Below are positions 11,161-39,058 of a DNA stretch of 44,026 bases, one piece after another. This stretch comes from Dipetalonema caudispina (taxonomy: Eukaryota; Nematoda; Chromadorea; Rhabditida; Onchocercidae): contig JABVXV010000435.1 of NCBI GenBank assembly GCA_013365325.1, positions 1 to 44,026 on the forward strand, read 5' to 3'. How positions within the stretch are numbered: position 1 is the first letter of the stretch; each line of letters starts with the position of its first letter. A program made the position numbers and the translations under genes. Under the pieces are notes generated by a model. The model was not told the origin of the DNA and made no database searches. It saw nothing but the letters and a program-made list of their open reading frames with translations.

Positions 11161-12399
11161 GGTCGTATAAAAATTGCTCCCATTGAATATTTTAGGATTA
11201 ATTTGTTGTTTGTAAATAATCATATCATGTTGCTATCCAAGTATCTGCCAGGGAGACTCAACTTACCCTCAGTTAAAAATAACAGTTGCTCTCAACAAAA
11301 TTCTTAAATTCTGTGAATGACTGCAGACACTGAAAATGTGAGATATACCTGCTCCTTATTTCCGAAGTCTTACATTTTTGACGACTGACTTTGAAATCTG
11401 GAATCCAGAGTATGTTACGATGCTTTCCACTTATGGATTAGGTTGAAATTATATTTTGACTTTCTAGTAGCACCCTCCGCTGCATTCTCATTTTGCTTCA
11501 ATTTTTGAACTTGTTCCACCTGCCAACATATATATAAATAAAATATTCAGAAGACTTAAACATATAATTTATAAACACAATTATACAATGTACCCGCAAG
11601 TTCATTTGAACCATTAAATTAAATTAACGAAACAGACGGATACGACATAATTAATATGATGCCCTGATTGGGTTCATCACACTCAATAAAAAAAATGACA
11701 AAAGTAAGAGCTGAATGACATCACGATAAGCGCCCTTCATTTCTTTGTACCATGCGTCAAAAAAAAAAAACTATAACGTTCCATTTAGAGAAAATCTATT
11801 CCATCACTGTATAAAATCTAATCATTATTTTATCACTGTACCGACTGGAGGGATTTTCTTAACTGAGATCTATACCTGATTTAAATTTAGATTATTTTGA
11901 AAAAGGGATGGACTTCAGCGAAATTTATCTTGATGTACACAAAATAAGTACAAGTAGTAATTTCCAGAAGTGTGGGACTGCTCGTCATTAGTGTTCCACT
12001 TTTTCTTTGGTAAGCTTTTGAATACAAATAACGGCAGTGCTACAACTCACGACTAGTACTTCGCACAAAAAGAAAGTTTCAGGAACGGAAGGTATGATGC
12101 CAACGCCATTATCAACTTGACAACTGAGCATATGTACGAATCATCCAGAAAGCTGGAAGAATAATATGATTTGAAAAAGGATCTAATTATTTTGGGAAAT
12201 TCAGTCTTTCCACTCTTCCGCAATAAATCAGAAGCTAAAGTGAAAACTGAAGCGTTGGGAAACACTTTTTTTTTTTAAATTGCACGTGAAAATATTGAAG
12301 AACATTGAGAACCATCGAAGATACTTAACATCATACCTGATAGTTGTTAACAAAAGATCGCGCATAAATCTTGGTTTAAAATCTCATACCTGGTACTGA
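11161..12399. other. Convergent intergenic region between CNOT10 and HEATR5
   Basis: 3' flanks of two converging genes. An AATAAA at 11537-11542 on the plus strand is a possible CNOT10 polyadenylation signal, and another lies near 11685. A minus-strand frame at 12265-12053 has no recognisable product and lies beyond the HEATR5 stop, so it is probably 3' flank. Nothing else is supported. Confidence 0.5.
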
Positions 12400-28351
<15,952 letters not shown>

Positions 28352-29407
28352 CTCGGTCAAATGCCGACAGTGTCATATACTCTTGAAAAATTCATATAAG
28401 CAACAGTTTTTATATCTCAGCGACTCGATTATTTTTAAGAATACGTATGCCGTGTGCCCCTGTAAAATACATTTAAAATGACGTTTGTTCCAGTAATCCC
28501 ATGAAGCGATAATGAGTCAAAATACAATACAACTTGTAATATCAAAACTGTCTCTAAAATACAGAAAGTATAGCCACTGCTCATACTTTGATATCAGTAA
28601 TTTCAGTCACTATTTCTGATCATATATTTAAGAGATAAATAGCAAAGCTGGATAAGACAGCAAGCGAACTATTCTAGAAAACTTAACATTAAAATATATT
28701 TCATTTGAGAAACAACTAACAACTAAAAAAGTGCAGCAACCACATAGCCTAAGAAGTGGAGTTAAACAAGAGTAAGATGAATAAGATCAGGAAAAAAAAA
28801 GCTGAGAAGGGAGTAGAGATATGAACAGAAATTCAAACGTAAGCCTTATATTGTAAATACATATAATCACACAAAGCACAGCAATACTTCAGATCATCAT
28901 GATTCCTTTCGGTGAAGCAGTAAACACAGCAGATTTTAAAATAAGAAAATCAGTTATTGCGCTCCTGATATATTTTTAATAAGTTTCATTGTTTCGACTT
29001 GTTTGAAAAAACAAAACTTCTTCAAATAGATATCCATTCCACTATAATTCCCTTTCTAAATTTTTCTTTTCGATAAAACTTCCAAATGGTGATTTGTATA
29101 AAAGCGCTGGATTCGTATATGACGGAAAAACAGAACCAAAACAATCAGCTAAAAACGAAGAACAACAGACATGAATAGAAAAACAGAGGGAGAAAAGATC
29201 GATACTTCAATATAAATTTGATAAGTATCGAAAAATGAAAATATTAAAAGGAAATTATGAGTTGATGCATTAAAAAGTTTGCTACGAATGCAAATCCCAA
29301 ACAGTGTCGCTCACGTTTCAAAATCCAAGGTTTCAGGATTTCATTACTTACCCTAATTGAACAACTGAAATTTTAGAGAAGTGCCGAATTTTGCTGAAGA
29401 GAACCTA
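28352..29407. other. Intergenic DNA between SAYSD1 and HEATR5
   Basis: About 1.06 kb between two minus-strand genes. No coding exon recognised. A plus-strand frame at 28173-28481 is antisense to HEATR5 exon 1. A TTTTTCAAG about 30 bases upstream of the HEATR5 start, near 28385, could be its trans-splice acceptor. The HEATR5 promoter and the SAYSD1 3' end should lie here. Confidence 0.4.
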
Positions 29408-30214
29408 CTAATGCAATACTTTCCTTTTTAACAAATCTCTTTCAAAATGTTCAGCTGTTAATGTGCCAGGTAATCGTTTGCACTGGGGATTGAAAACAGA
29501 ATAGGCACTTAACTCGCCTGATTTTCGCCTTCCTAAGTTAATAAATAAAAGAACAAACAATGACGAAAAAAAAAATACAAGACCAAATTCAATGTAAGTG
29601 AAATACCATTGAGCTACAAGCCATGCCAGTATTGTAAAAATTATGCATGAACGTGGCCAATGATAGTAGAAGCATGTCCACAACTGGACCGGTTTTAGCA
29701 GAATATTTATGAACTTGCTGATGGTAGTGGATTGGACGGCTACGTCCCCACTGCTCCCAAATTTCTCTTCATAAATCGAATCACGATTTTCGATCTGGAA
29801 AATTTTTCACTAGAATTAAAAATTTCGTAATTTCTCCCAAAATAACGAAAACCGTAAGGACACTTGTACATTCTTAAAATGCATTCAGATTGACATTTAA
29901 ATCAATTGTGAATTATAAAAGTCTATGTTAATTATCTCTTCTTAGGCAAACTATATAATTTTTTCTACTGTACATAAAAATGGTTTTGAAGATCTGATTC
30001 CATTAATTAACAAAAATTGACAAAGGCTACAACTAACTTTACTTAACTTCCATTCACTGTAAACGAATAATTTAATTATAAAAAAATTCATGATTACACG
30101 AAACCAAATGAATCCTGCAACTGATAATAAAAACCTAATGATAACCTTACTATTAGCAGAAGTAGCACTTTCTTTCCTTCGGTATTCAGCTAATCTTCCC
30201 TCCACACATTTCAT
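29408..30214 (-). CDS. SAYSD1: SAYSvFN domain-containing protein 1 (SAYSD1)
   Basis: Small ER membrane protein; in mammals and flies SAYSD1 binds the translocon and recognises UFMylated, stalled ribosomes in translocation-associated quality control. Two exons: 30214-30146 and 29794-29408 (TAG), joined in phase 0 (AAG donor before GTTATC), giving 151 residues against about 183 in human. The N-terminus reads MKCVEGRLAEYRRKE, matching the MEQRLAEFR start of the family. Residues about 71-110 are a strongly hydrophobic hairpin containing WYFTYIEFGLVFF. Residues 119-125 are the diagnostic SAYSVFN, followed by GTLTAEHFERDL at the C-terminal end. It is transcribed divergently from the unknown gene at 30851 and lies upstream of HEATR5 on the same strand. 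Confidence 0.95.
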
Positions 30215-30263
30215 CCTTTTCTTCTCTAGCACAACACTACTCGTTACAATCAGCAATACTGAA
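30215..30263 (-). promoter_or_regulatory. Candidate spliced-leader acceptor and 5' UTR of SAYSD1
   Basis: On the minus strand AATTTCAG ends at 30259, leaving a 44-base leader before the ATG at 30214. TTTCAG is the nematode 3' splice consensus and no upstream exon is needed. Confidence 0.5.
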
Positions 30264-30840
30264 ATTATTTCATATCAGTAATTTATAATTAATAGAATTA
30301 ATAATTACATTTCCATCTCCAACCATCTACCATTTAATGCAACTAATCGAAATGCGGTGACAACATGAAAATTTTTCATCCTTTTAACTAATTTTCTTTA
30401 TATATTAAATTGCTCGAAGTGGAGTGGTCAGTAATGCGAAGGGTAAGAGGTCATTAGGATGGATTTTGTGTCTTCTATCCCTTCTCACCCTCAGTATATA
30501 GCAGATCACGTTGATGGATGAGTTGTAAACATGAAAATGAGAATATTAGGGTAACGAAGGTAATCTTTGAAAGATGATAAATATAAAAAGGTCATTTATG
30601 GTGTATGAATTATGCTTGTTCAAGAATTGTTTTTAATGGTAAAATTTTAGCGGTGATATTTATTTTGAATGTTATGATTTGTAACAGACGGCCATATTTG
30701 GTGAGACTTATGGCTGCAAAATTAACTGGTGTTGTTCGGACTGGATCGAAATTTTGAATTTACTACGTTGAATTTATTAGTTATATTTACTACAACTTTT
30801 AAGGTTGCTTCTAGTACTCCCTTCAATAATCAATGTTTTA
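30264..30840. other. Divergent promoter region
   Basis: About 580 bases separate the heads of SAYSD1 (minus) and the unknown gene (plus). No coding exon is supported; the plus-strand frame starting at 30729 is out of frame with the exon at 30851. A shared bidirectional promoter is inferred from orientation only. Confidence 0.4.
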
Positions 30841-30850
30841 GAACTGAGAA
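30837..30850 (+). promoter_or_regulatory. Candidate spliced-leader acceptor of the gene at 30851
   Basis: TTTTAG ends at 30841, nine bases before the ATG at 30851, after a pyrimidine-containing stretch. The spacing is typical of nematode trans-splicing and supports the chosen start. Confidence 0.45.
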
Positions 30851-32419
30851 ATGCAAAATGTACGAGGTCGAGCTCGAATGTTGGGACGACGTCATGCTCG
30901 AGTACATTTCAATCTTGGTGGTAGACTTAGGTCATCGACATCACATGAAACTTTTCCGGAAGATAAGACACGTGACTCTATTTTAAAGCAAATTTTAGGT
31001 TAAGAGTTGGAATTTTCAAGATCAAATCTTAATCGAAACTTTCTTGGTTTCTGTATTTTGTAGATGTTGGAATAGAAGAGATTTGGAGGGGAAGGATAAT
31101 TGGAATAAAAGGCTAAAATTAACAAACATTTCCAATATTAGTCAAACAAAGATTCAAAATTCCTCATTGCAGCTCGTATCAAAAAGTCGGAGGGAGAATT
31201 ATCCACTTGTAGAAATCGTACAAACGAACTATTAAATGTAACAATTTGTTACATTCTGTTTCGGATGCAAAAAAAAAAAGATGAAATTTCGGCAGTTTCC
31301 GATGTTTCAAACTTTCTGACCATTGTTGCTTTGTAGAATAGTTTGGGAGGTGGAACCTACTCTTATTCGTGCTTTGACTTTTGGTAAACTTCTTTCAAGC
31401 ATACTATGAATTTCTTTTTTGATAAATGATTTCATTCCTTCTGGTCGTTCTTCGTTTTTCTTCCCTAAATTCTTGTAACTTGAGAATGGACGACTTAATG
31501 TGATTAAACGGTTAATCCCATCTCATGGATTATTTGTTGTTTGGGAGGTAGAAAAACATTAAATGTTTGAGTTATTTAAATAGTTTCTGTTAATATGAAG
31601 CTTAAAATTTTCTTAGATCCCAGAGGATTCATTAACAACAGCTCGAATTACTCATGAACAATATTTACTCGATGATCTAATTGATTATGTTGAATCTTTG
31701 GTTGGCGATGAAATGAAGTTACAGGTTGTCATAGACAAAGTACTGTTTCTTTATTCTTGGTAATATTTTGATAAGAGAATATGAAATAAATTTCTTTCTC
31801 CAAAATTGTATAGTTTTATAGTTCCGTAAGAGCACCTTGGTAGTTTATGTAATGTCTTGACAAAAAGAATATGTTGATGTATTCATCCGTTACCGAAATG
31901 TGCAATTCGTTTATGGAATTGTTATAAGGCGTGCATTTCAAATTTTAGGATAATCAACGATGGTATGTGAAGCGATTAAAACGTGGTTTGTTAAATTGGA
32001 TTGCACGTAATGAAACAGAGCTTCGAGAGGTATGGTGTTTCTGGCCTGGTTATATCTCTAGCATTCATATTTAGAGATTAATACAAATTATCTAATGTAT
32101 GAAATTTCTTATCGGTCTTGCTTTTTTACTGCAGTTTCTAAAAATTGTTTGGTGCTTACTCAAAGATTGAATTCATTTATAATTGAAGATCGATGCATTG
32201 GAAAATCGAGTAATGAAGCGTCATTTGCAAATAAGCCATGAAAATAAATATCTGCAGCGCATGTTCAGCGATATGAAATGTTTCACAAATCCGATCAGTA
32301 ATACTTTCAAAACTGTGGAGTCATCATCCGAGCCGACATCCGTTGATACTTGCAAAACACAAAGCTCGCTAATAGGTTACGGAAGTGAAGAAGAGGGTTT
32401 TAAAAGTGATAAGTTATAG
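30851..32419 (+). CDS. Unrecognised basic protein with C-terminal helical segment
   Basis: Five exons join in phase: 30851-30998, 31342-31383, 31624-31724, 31949-32029, 32189-32419 (TAG), total 603 bases, 200 residues. I do not recognise the family. The first about 30 residues are very basic (MQNVRGRARMLGRRHARVHF). The middle holds an acidic helix-like stretch (EQYLLDDLIDYVESLVGDE, about residues 77-95) and a Trp-containing basic stretch (QRWYVKRLKRGLLNWIARNE). From about residue 125, IDALENRVMKRHLQISHENK has the spacing of a short coiled coil. The tail is Ser-rich and acidic (GYGSEEEGFKSD). No signal peptide or membrane segment is seen, so a nuclear or cytoplasmic location is inferred. The short second exon (42 bases, encoding WEVEPTLIRALTF) and the AATAG acceptor before it are the weakest parts of the model. 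Confidence 0.65.
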
Positions 32420-33443
32420 CGTTTGGACTTGACAACAATTGTAAAAACAGCATCAATAATTAGTGAACACATGTGATAGATATTGCTAAATAACTCTCAA
32501 ATCCTACTTGGGAATTTAGAGTAGAGTAGTAATACTCCGAAAAATCGAAAACGTCTGTTAGACCATGCAAATCATGTACAGATCAACAATAACAAATGAT
32601 ATATATATATATATAACCTTTCTTAGATACTTCGAGCTACCTGATATTTTACGGTTGAGGACGATACTGTCATTTCTATTATAAACAATAAGGAATGGGG
32701 TAATTTACAGAGATAGATTAAGGGGCAGTAATTTGTTAAAAGAGTCCTACTGATAATTGATATTTGCTAGCAAAGAAATGGAAATATGAAGTGGAAAAAT
32801 CTTCTGTGGGATTAACAAACAAAGTTGTGATTTTTTCCTCTTCACAGTATCAATGAAATGACTAAATTATAAACAATATATTATTTTGGGGCTGTCAGTG
32901 CAATTTAAATGGTGTAAAGTAAATGGTCCGCGTTAAGAGTAATTTACGGGATTAGCATGAAACATTTACTTCATCTAAAATACCGGAAAAAAAATGAAAT
33001 GTCTAACGGACAACTTTGGATACATAAAGCATCTCAGCAAATGAAATGAAAATGAATATTTGTTCACCTGAAATACAGAAAAAGTGTACGAAGGGAAAGT
33101 ACTGATTCAAAAACTTGAAATATCATAGTACAAATGATCCCTGCGTACCTTTTTAATTACTTTTTTTAAAAGTATCCAAAACTCTGTAAAGTGTCTAAAA
33201 CAATCGTTGACAATTCAACGGCCACATGACGCTGTGAATTTTCCCGCATCCTTTCAAAAAATTGAATCTGCGCCCTTCAATTTGTTTGATATTTTATTTC
33301 ATACCTTCGAGCACATCCAAGCAGATTAGAAAATGTTGGTTAGAATGAAAGTGTGGCGAGCATACGACGATTACTCGAGAAATCAAGTACAAAATCTCCT
33401 GACCGATTAGTAGGACAGCGACGATCTCGACTGATTGTATAGT
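32420..33443. other. Intergenic DNA
   Basis: 3' flank of the gene at 30851 and AT-rich spacer, with a short (AT)n run at about 32600-32612. No exon or repeat family recognised. Confidence 0.5.
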
Positions 33444-33938
33444 TTATAACAGTTGTTGACTTGATGATTCTTCTACTTTGCAAAATTTGACGGTCAGGAC
33501 TGGGGTCAATGTCCTCGCACTATGTCCAGCGGAAAGATAAAGAATTAGAACGAAAAAACGAATGCCTGATATATGTAACATGGGTTTTCGCTTCGTTAAA
33601 AGCGATATTCGGTGCAAAACGTTCATTCTACTGATAACAGTGATTATAAAATCATAAATAATTATCAGTGTCGACGCCATCCATACGACCATAAAGATTC
33701 TGTAATTGTAGATGCACGCATTATCGTAGCTCGTTGGAACACCTACGGAAGTTTCATTTTGCATGCCTAAATACGTCCGCTTTATTTTCAGTATCTTTAT
33801 CACACTTTTGGCCAGCTCGGCTTTTTCACTGCACCAGCAAACATAAGAGAAACTAAAATGAAACCCGTATTTCACTATGGATGGTTGAATCAGTGTTAGA
33901 TTCTGACAGAATAGAAGTAGGAGGCTTCTTTCATTCAA
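33444..33938 (-). CDS. Hypothetical hydrophobic protein (possible exon), partly duplicated
   Basis: Single uninterrupted minus-strand frame of 164 residues, product unknown. Seen: an N-terminal hydrophobic stretch (SLLLLFCQNL), a basic linker (KSVIKILKIKRTYLG), a strong membrane-type segment at about residues 82-101 (IFMVVWMASTLIIIYDFIIT), another near residues 125-140 (IRFFVLILYLSAG), and a polar C-terminus. The portion encoded by 33691-33938 is inside the duplicated block and is matched by 39504-39751; the remainder is unique to this copy. The frame also extends upstream of the ATG to about 33983, after a CCCCTTTTAG acceptor-like site, so it may be an internal exon rather than a complete gene. 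Confidence 0.3.
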   Translation of the reverse strand: MNERSLLLLFCQNLTLIQPSIVKYGFHFSFSYVCWCSEKAELAKSVIKILKIKRTYLGMQNETSVGVPTSYDNACIYNYRIFMVVWMASTLIIIYDFIITVISRMNVLHRISLLTKRKPMLHISGIRFFVLILYLSAGHSARTLTPVLTVKFCKVEESSSQQLL

Positions 33939-34126
33939 ACCATACTGCTTTAATGAAAGGCATTTTTCCGAACAGCTAAAAGGGGACAGTTTTCAACGAT
34001 CTTTGAATTTAATTAAGCCCCATTCATTGAAAACACTAATTTATATCATTTCAGTCATAATGTCATGTCATACATGCCAAGTCCTCTTCTCCTTGGCTCA
34101 TTTAGTAGCTTGTTTAAAGCCTGCAC
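33691..34126. repeat. 436-bp duplicated segment, copy 1
   Basis: Matches 39504-39939 in the same orientation at a constant offset of 5,813 bases, with no indels and two substitutions that I can find (33724 T versus 39537 C; 33816 C versus 39629 T), about 99.5 percent identity. Similarity ends abruptly at both sides. It has no terminal inverted repeats or other transposon hallmark. Confidence 0.97.
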
Positions 34127-34913
34127 TTATTCAGTTGATAAACTTATTCATTTAATATTGTTCAATCTAGCAACACCTGTGAAATTTTGCATCGATTTTC
34201 ATAATAAGAAGAATTTGAGGTTTACATTTTGTGGAAAAAAAAAATGGCGAAAGTGACAGAATCCTTCATGATTGCAATGTTATATTAAAAGGAAACAAAT
34301 CAGAATCAATTAAACATGGTTTTATTAGCGGGATATGTGCACGAATTTAATTAAATTTCTTCAAAGTTTGCTTTTTCCTTGCGCATTTAATATTTGAATT
34401 TATTCTTCATCAAAACTTATATCAGTAACATATGATAAATCAAAGAATTCTAAATTTGTTGTATGAAACTTGCAAATAGTGCAAAGTGTAATTTAATGCA
34501 CAAATGGTTCATTGATTAATTACTGGTAACAATTAAATAGTAAGATAAATGAATTATTTTAATAAATTATTTTAGGTTAACATTTGCACTTTCAACTTGA
34601 AAATAACTCATTGATAGCATATGTAATTTAAAAGTATATTTTGCATATTCTGTTAATTTCGGCAATATAAATATCGAATGAATTCCCATATTTTGTATTT
34701 GTTATTTTCTGGTAGCACAGTGTGCTTAGATGCATTACAGAAGGTATGGAGATTTGATCTTTCTTAGATTTGTAATCTAAGATGTAAATGAGCCACATAG
34801 TTCCTTTGAAGTGGCCTCAAGAAAAGTTTGAAAACATAGGCGGAAATGTTTTCGTTTCAAACATTTCTGCAATTCATATTACAAATCAACAATAATTAAT
34901 GCATGAAATTTAG
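34127..34913. other. Spacer upstream of the membrane-protein gene
   Basis: AT-rich DNA without a recognisable exon; it should hold the promoter of the gene starting at 34934. Confidence 0.4.
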
Positions 34914-34933
34914 GAAAAAAAACTACGTTTTGA
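34907..34933 (+). promoter_or_regulatory. Candidate spliced-leader acceptor of the gene at 34934
   Basis: AAATTTAG ends at 34913, 20 bases before the ATG at 34934. Confidence 0.4.
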
Positions 34934-37900
34934 ATGTTATTTGTTGTAATAATGTTGCACCTGTCTATTGTTATTTATGCAAACGACTGCAATATCAGAA
35001 ATTATCTCAACATAAATTATCTTAATCCAATCAATGATAGCTCCACCATCTTAGGAGTAACAAGTGCTTGCACAATATTTGCAGTGCCTGAATGGCTGGT
35101 GAGATTTGAGATATCATGTATCAAGTTGATAATACATTTCTTCCTGTGACCATACTTAAAGCATGTTGAAAAATTGATATCACAGTAAAATGTCGTTCCA
35201 AATCTTTTTCTCTCTGACATCAAAACTTTTTTGTTATGAAATTTGTAGTTGTTTAGATTATATGTTTTAGATTGATCTGATTACATAGCAATTTTTGCAA
35301 ATCGCCACAGAAGTCGTATTGGACAGCTATAATGATAGGAATTTGTATTGTACGCAGATTTCTTTACTTGTTTCAAGTCTGTCATCTTTCATAGTTGTTT
35401 TGCAGATACCAAATTCAGATTTTCTGAAGGAGTTAAAATTGATTGATTCAGACCGGAGAAAAATTTGTTACGGTGTCAATGTCCATATTTTGCGAAATAG
35501 AAATGTAATTGTACTCTTTTTACGCCAAGCGCGCTTCGCAGTTGTTGTCAGTTGTATTTGGAAATTTAGCGGTTTGTTGCTAAAAAATTACTGAAAATGA
35601 CTGAAAAGTAATTTATTTCGGAATTTTTTGTAAAGTTAGTATCATCTTTAAGAAGGTTTGTAAAATTAGAGAATAGCAAGAAGCATATTTGTTGCTGATG
35701 TTGCAGTATTTTCATTACAACAATATGAACGTAAAACAAAATAGTTTCAGTTATTTACTTTCATTAAGAATCGTTAATGACCATCTTCATCAATCAGAAT
35801 CTCTCTACCGCTAAATAATTTGCCAAATTGCTTTTCTCATTTTAAATGTTTTCACCATGTAAGGGACATAGCTTTTGAATTCATTGTATGTAATCTATTT
35901 GGCACTGCAACTGCATGCATTAGTCATATTATCTTTATTTTACTAGTAAAAATATTCATTATTCTTAATTCCGATAATAGAAAATAAAAATTATTATAGC
36001 ATCTTCGAAGGGAGGATGCATGTTTTATAGGCAAACTATTTTACTGCAATCCGAATGATGGCCAACTTTTATTTGTTTATGAACAGCGGAAGGCATGCAC
36101 CAATTTCATACAATTCGACAAAGGTTTCAGCTTTTTCTGTGCTATATCAGATAAAATGTTTGAGAAAATTACATACTTCGACAACGAATATCGTGTAAAG
36201 CTTATCAGGTCAGTCACGTTAAAGCACCTAAGTCACAATTCATGCCTAATTTCAAGTCCTGTTTTAGTATTAGATAACGATGTTTAAAACTTGGTTGAAT
36301 CCACTGTAGTCATAGTTATCAGGAAAGTCTAACATTTATAAAAATTCTTATGTATAACACTTTGAATAGTCGTAATCTTGTGTTTAGTTGTTGTAAATTG
36401 TATTAATAAGTCGAAATAGTTCAAACTTCTAGTAAATTCAAAAGATCTAATAAAATGTCATCAATTAGATCATCAGAAATTTATTTCAAAGACTAGGAAA
36501 TGAATGTAGAAGATGTTAATTTAAAGCTTTATCTTAAGCATTGTTATAATTTACTTAGGAATTAATTGCAACGGAAAACTGATTTGACAAACTGTAGTCC
36601 ACATTTTGCATTGGTAGTGTAAAATTTTATTGTATTGATTTCAATGAAAAATTTCAGGACAAAAAGTGCAGCATTATTCCTGAAAGAGAATAGTAATATC
36701 GTCCTTGTTACCAATGATACATCCAGTCGTTCCGGTTTCTATGAGATGAATATTTTTGACAATGTTTATGTGGAACAACTTGCCAATAACGGTTTGTATC
36801 ACAAGTCTTAGTTTAATCTCTTCGCAGCATTTGATCTTCTTTTACTACACAAGGATTTTTTATGGATATTATAAGATGAGGGACATCTTATGTACTGAAA
36901 TAAACCGTTGCCCGGCCAACGATAGTGCACGCGATATGAGGAATGAAGTGGATAGAGAAACCGGAAAAGCTTATGTAACTCAAACATAGGTCGAACAAAC
37001 ATCAAATTTTAATAAACTGTTTTCCATTATTGCAGTTAACTTTTCAGATCTTAGTTATTTCAATATTTTTTATATTTATCTATTCTCAATTATTAAATCT
37101 GAATTTATTCATATAGAAAAGTGTGAGATATTGAGAATACAGCCTGATTTTTTTTTAAATCGTAGTGGTAAATTGGCCCGATAATCGATAATACATAAGG
37201 AAGTCTTTGGTTTGTAGAAATTCATAAACGCAAGGGTCAAGTCATTATTGGGTTAGTTGAACCGAAGAAATACGCTGTCAATCTCGTAGAAAAAAATTTC
37301 CGAAATACCTCTTTACGCCAGGAAATGTCTCATTACATTACCATGCATCAAACAATAGTCAATCAGACAAATTGGTACTGTATCGCGCGGTTTGACGAAA
37401 GGTAAATGAAATATTCCGCATTATTAACTTTGTAATTTCTTATCAGTATCAACAGAATCTTTCAAGCAATAATAATTTATGCAATGATGACGAGATATTG
37501 TAGTGAAGACAGTCAATTTTTTTGTGATAATTTTCAAACAATTTTTTGTCTCTGAGAATTTGACAGCATCATCAAAGAAAAAAAATAGATTTTAAATTTT
37601 TTTTTTAAATTTCAACGCTTAAGTGTCATCACAAAACTTAGCCCTACCAAAGCAATAAAGATAAAAATTAGAGAGAAGTGAAGTTTTAAATGTATAGCGG
37701 TATATTACATTTTTATCATAAGGTAATCCATCATTTTTTTTTTTTAATTACAGCGGTTACCTGGATGCTAAGGTATACAAAGATTCATTTCTCCAAAAAT
37801 TTGTGCTAATGCTGTATAAAAATATTACTGAATCGAGAAAACGAATGAATATTTTTAAGGTATTAAAATGCAAATCAAAGTTTGTTCTACTTTCTACAAT

Positions 37901-38185
37901 TAATGTCGTCGTTGTGACACAATTTTTTTCCATTTCTTCAAGTCAAAGTTCGTCGCGTTTAAATATTCTTTGTCAAACTGGCCAAAAATATCAAAATAGA
38001 TAAGATTATTCAAACGAATTATCAAATCCAAAAGAAAACAATGACTTTTACAGGATTCTGTAATCAGATATGAAGTAATCAATGATGAAGTTCGCTTCAA
38101 TTATACTATCAGAGCAGTGATACTTATGATTCCAGTGTTAATTATACTTTCAGCAGCTATCATTTCAATGTGTTGGTACAAATGA
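34934..38185 (+). CDS. Unrecognised type I membrane protein (signal peptide, Cys-containing ectodomain, C-terminal TM)
   Basis: Seven exons join in phase: 34934-35098, 35406-35472, 36031-36208, 36658-36791, 37218-37401, 37754-37859, 38054-38185 (TGA), total 966 bases, 321 residues. I do not recognise the family. Residues 1-16 (MLFVVIMLHLSIVIYA) are a signal peptide. The ectodomain of about 280 residues has seven Cys (in NDC, SAC, KIC, FYC, KAC, FFC, WYC contexts) and six Asn-x-Ser/Thr glycosylation sequons (NDS, NDT, NTS, NQT, NIT, NYT). It alternates short hydrophobic beta-like stretches with polar turns (GQLLFVYEQRKACTNFIQFD; KGQVIIGLVEPKKYAVNLVE). Residues about 298-318 form one membrane helix (AVILMIPVLIILSAAIISM), followed by a three-residue CWYK-type cytoplasmic tail. 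Topology therefore predicts a surface or endomembrane glycoprotein with almost no cytoplasmic part. It lies between the two copies of the 436-bp duplication. A frame at 36756-36989 inside intron 4 is not part of the best model. Confidence 0.75.
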
Positions 38186-38878
38186 GACTTATCCCATCAC
38201 ATACAATTGTTTTTAGATTAAGTGATAGTAAACATCCTTTCCCCTTATTTCTTGAAGTCAAAAAGCGGGTACTGCATGAATTGTACTTTCATTCTTAACT
38301 TCAGATTTTGGAAGTCAGTAGAAGAATAGATATCCAAGAATTACTAAAAATTTTAATAAAAGTTTAAAACTTTAAGTCAGTAAGATTGTTTAATTGTTTA
38401 ATCTATAAAAAAAGGCGATTTTGTTTCTACATTGTAGATAGTACTGGAAAAGATGTTGAAGACTACAATAAATTACTACCCGATGTAAAAAGCATAACAT
38501 AGGTTGTATAAGAGATATGGGTCAGTTAAGTAAGAATCATTGCAATGACCAGTTGAAATAATATTCTGTCAAAATCAAAATTCATAATTCTCAATTTTCA
38601 TGAAAATTATATGCCTCACCATAAATTGTATAGTATTTTCCAATTTTCCCATACTGTGAATCGTTTCTAGCATGCTACTACCGATGCTAAATATTTCTGT
38701 GGCGTAAGATTTGATTCGAATCCTATCAAACCCTCTTTCTCAGATCCAACAAAGTTCCATTTCTTCGTCCATTTGAATTTCTCCTTCTGAATCTTCTCGA
38801 CGATATCGCCACTTACATCAATTTAATTTGGTCCTTCTGCGCCAAGACCGAATTGTTATTTTTCTTTGAGTATTCAAA
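38186..38878. other. Intergenic DNA
   Basis: 3' flank of the membrane-protein gene, with AATAAA at 38355-38360, 170 bases after its stop and a reasonable polyadenylation signal. Nothing else recognised. Confidence 0.5.
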
Positions 38879-39058
38879 ATGAAAAGGCTTTTTGAATTTT
38901 TGGCAATATTTATTACAGCATCAACATTTGGTAGGAACACTAATAACCGGAAAAGCTTACTGTCCACTAATGGAAATTTATAGGCCAGCTATTGTGTTTT
39001 GAAGCCCGTCAGAAACACGATGCTTTTTCGCAGTTTGTTAAGCTAAGCTTATCTCGGT
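38879..39058 (+). CDS. Signal-peptide exon pair of a possible secreted protein (incomplete)
   Basis: ATG at 38879 opens MKRLFEFLAIFITASTF, a convincing signal peptide, ending at a GTAGGA donor (38931). It joins in phase 1 to about 38985-39058, encoding QLLCFEARQKHDAFSQFVKL and ending at a CG/GTAAAA donor in phase 2. Further exons are uncertain: short candidates lie near 39103-39135 and 39257-39280, but no reading reaches a convincing stop. The second exon begins GQLLCFEARQK, reminiscent of GQLLFVYEQRK in the neighbouring membrane protein; this could be a degenerate paralogue or chance. Either a small secreted protein or a decayed gene. Confidence 0.35.

Noticed and set aside
32600..32612. Short AT dinucleotide run as a possible promoter element
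   Set aside because: Simple AT repeats are common in this AT-rich DNA and no start of a gene follows.
36756..36989. Plus-strand frame in an intron of the membrane-protein gene
   Set aside because: Exons 4 and 5 of that gene join cleanly in phase across it; including it would break the frame.
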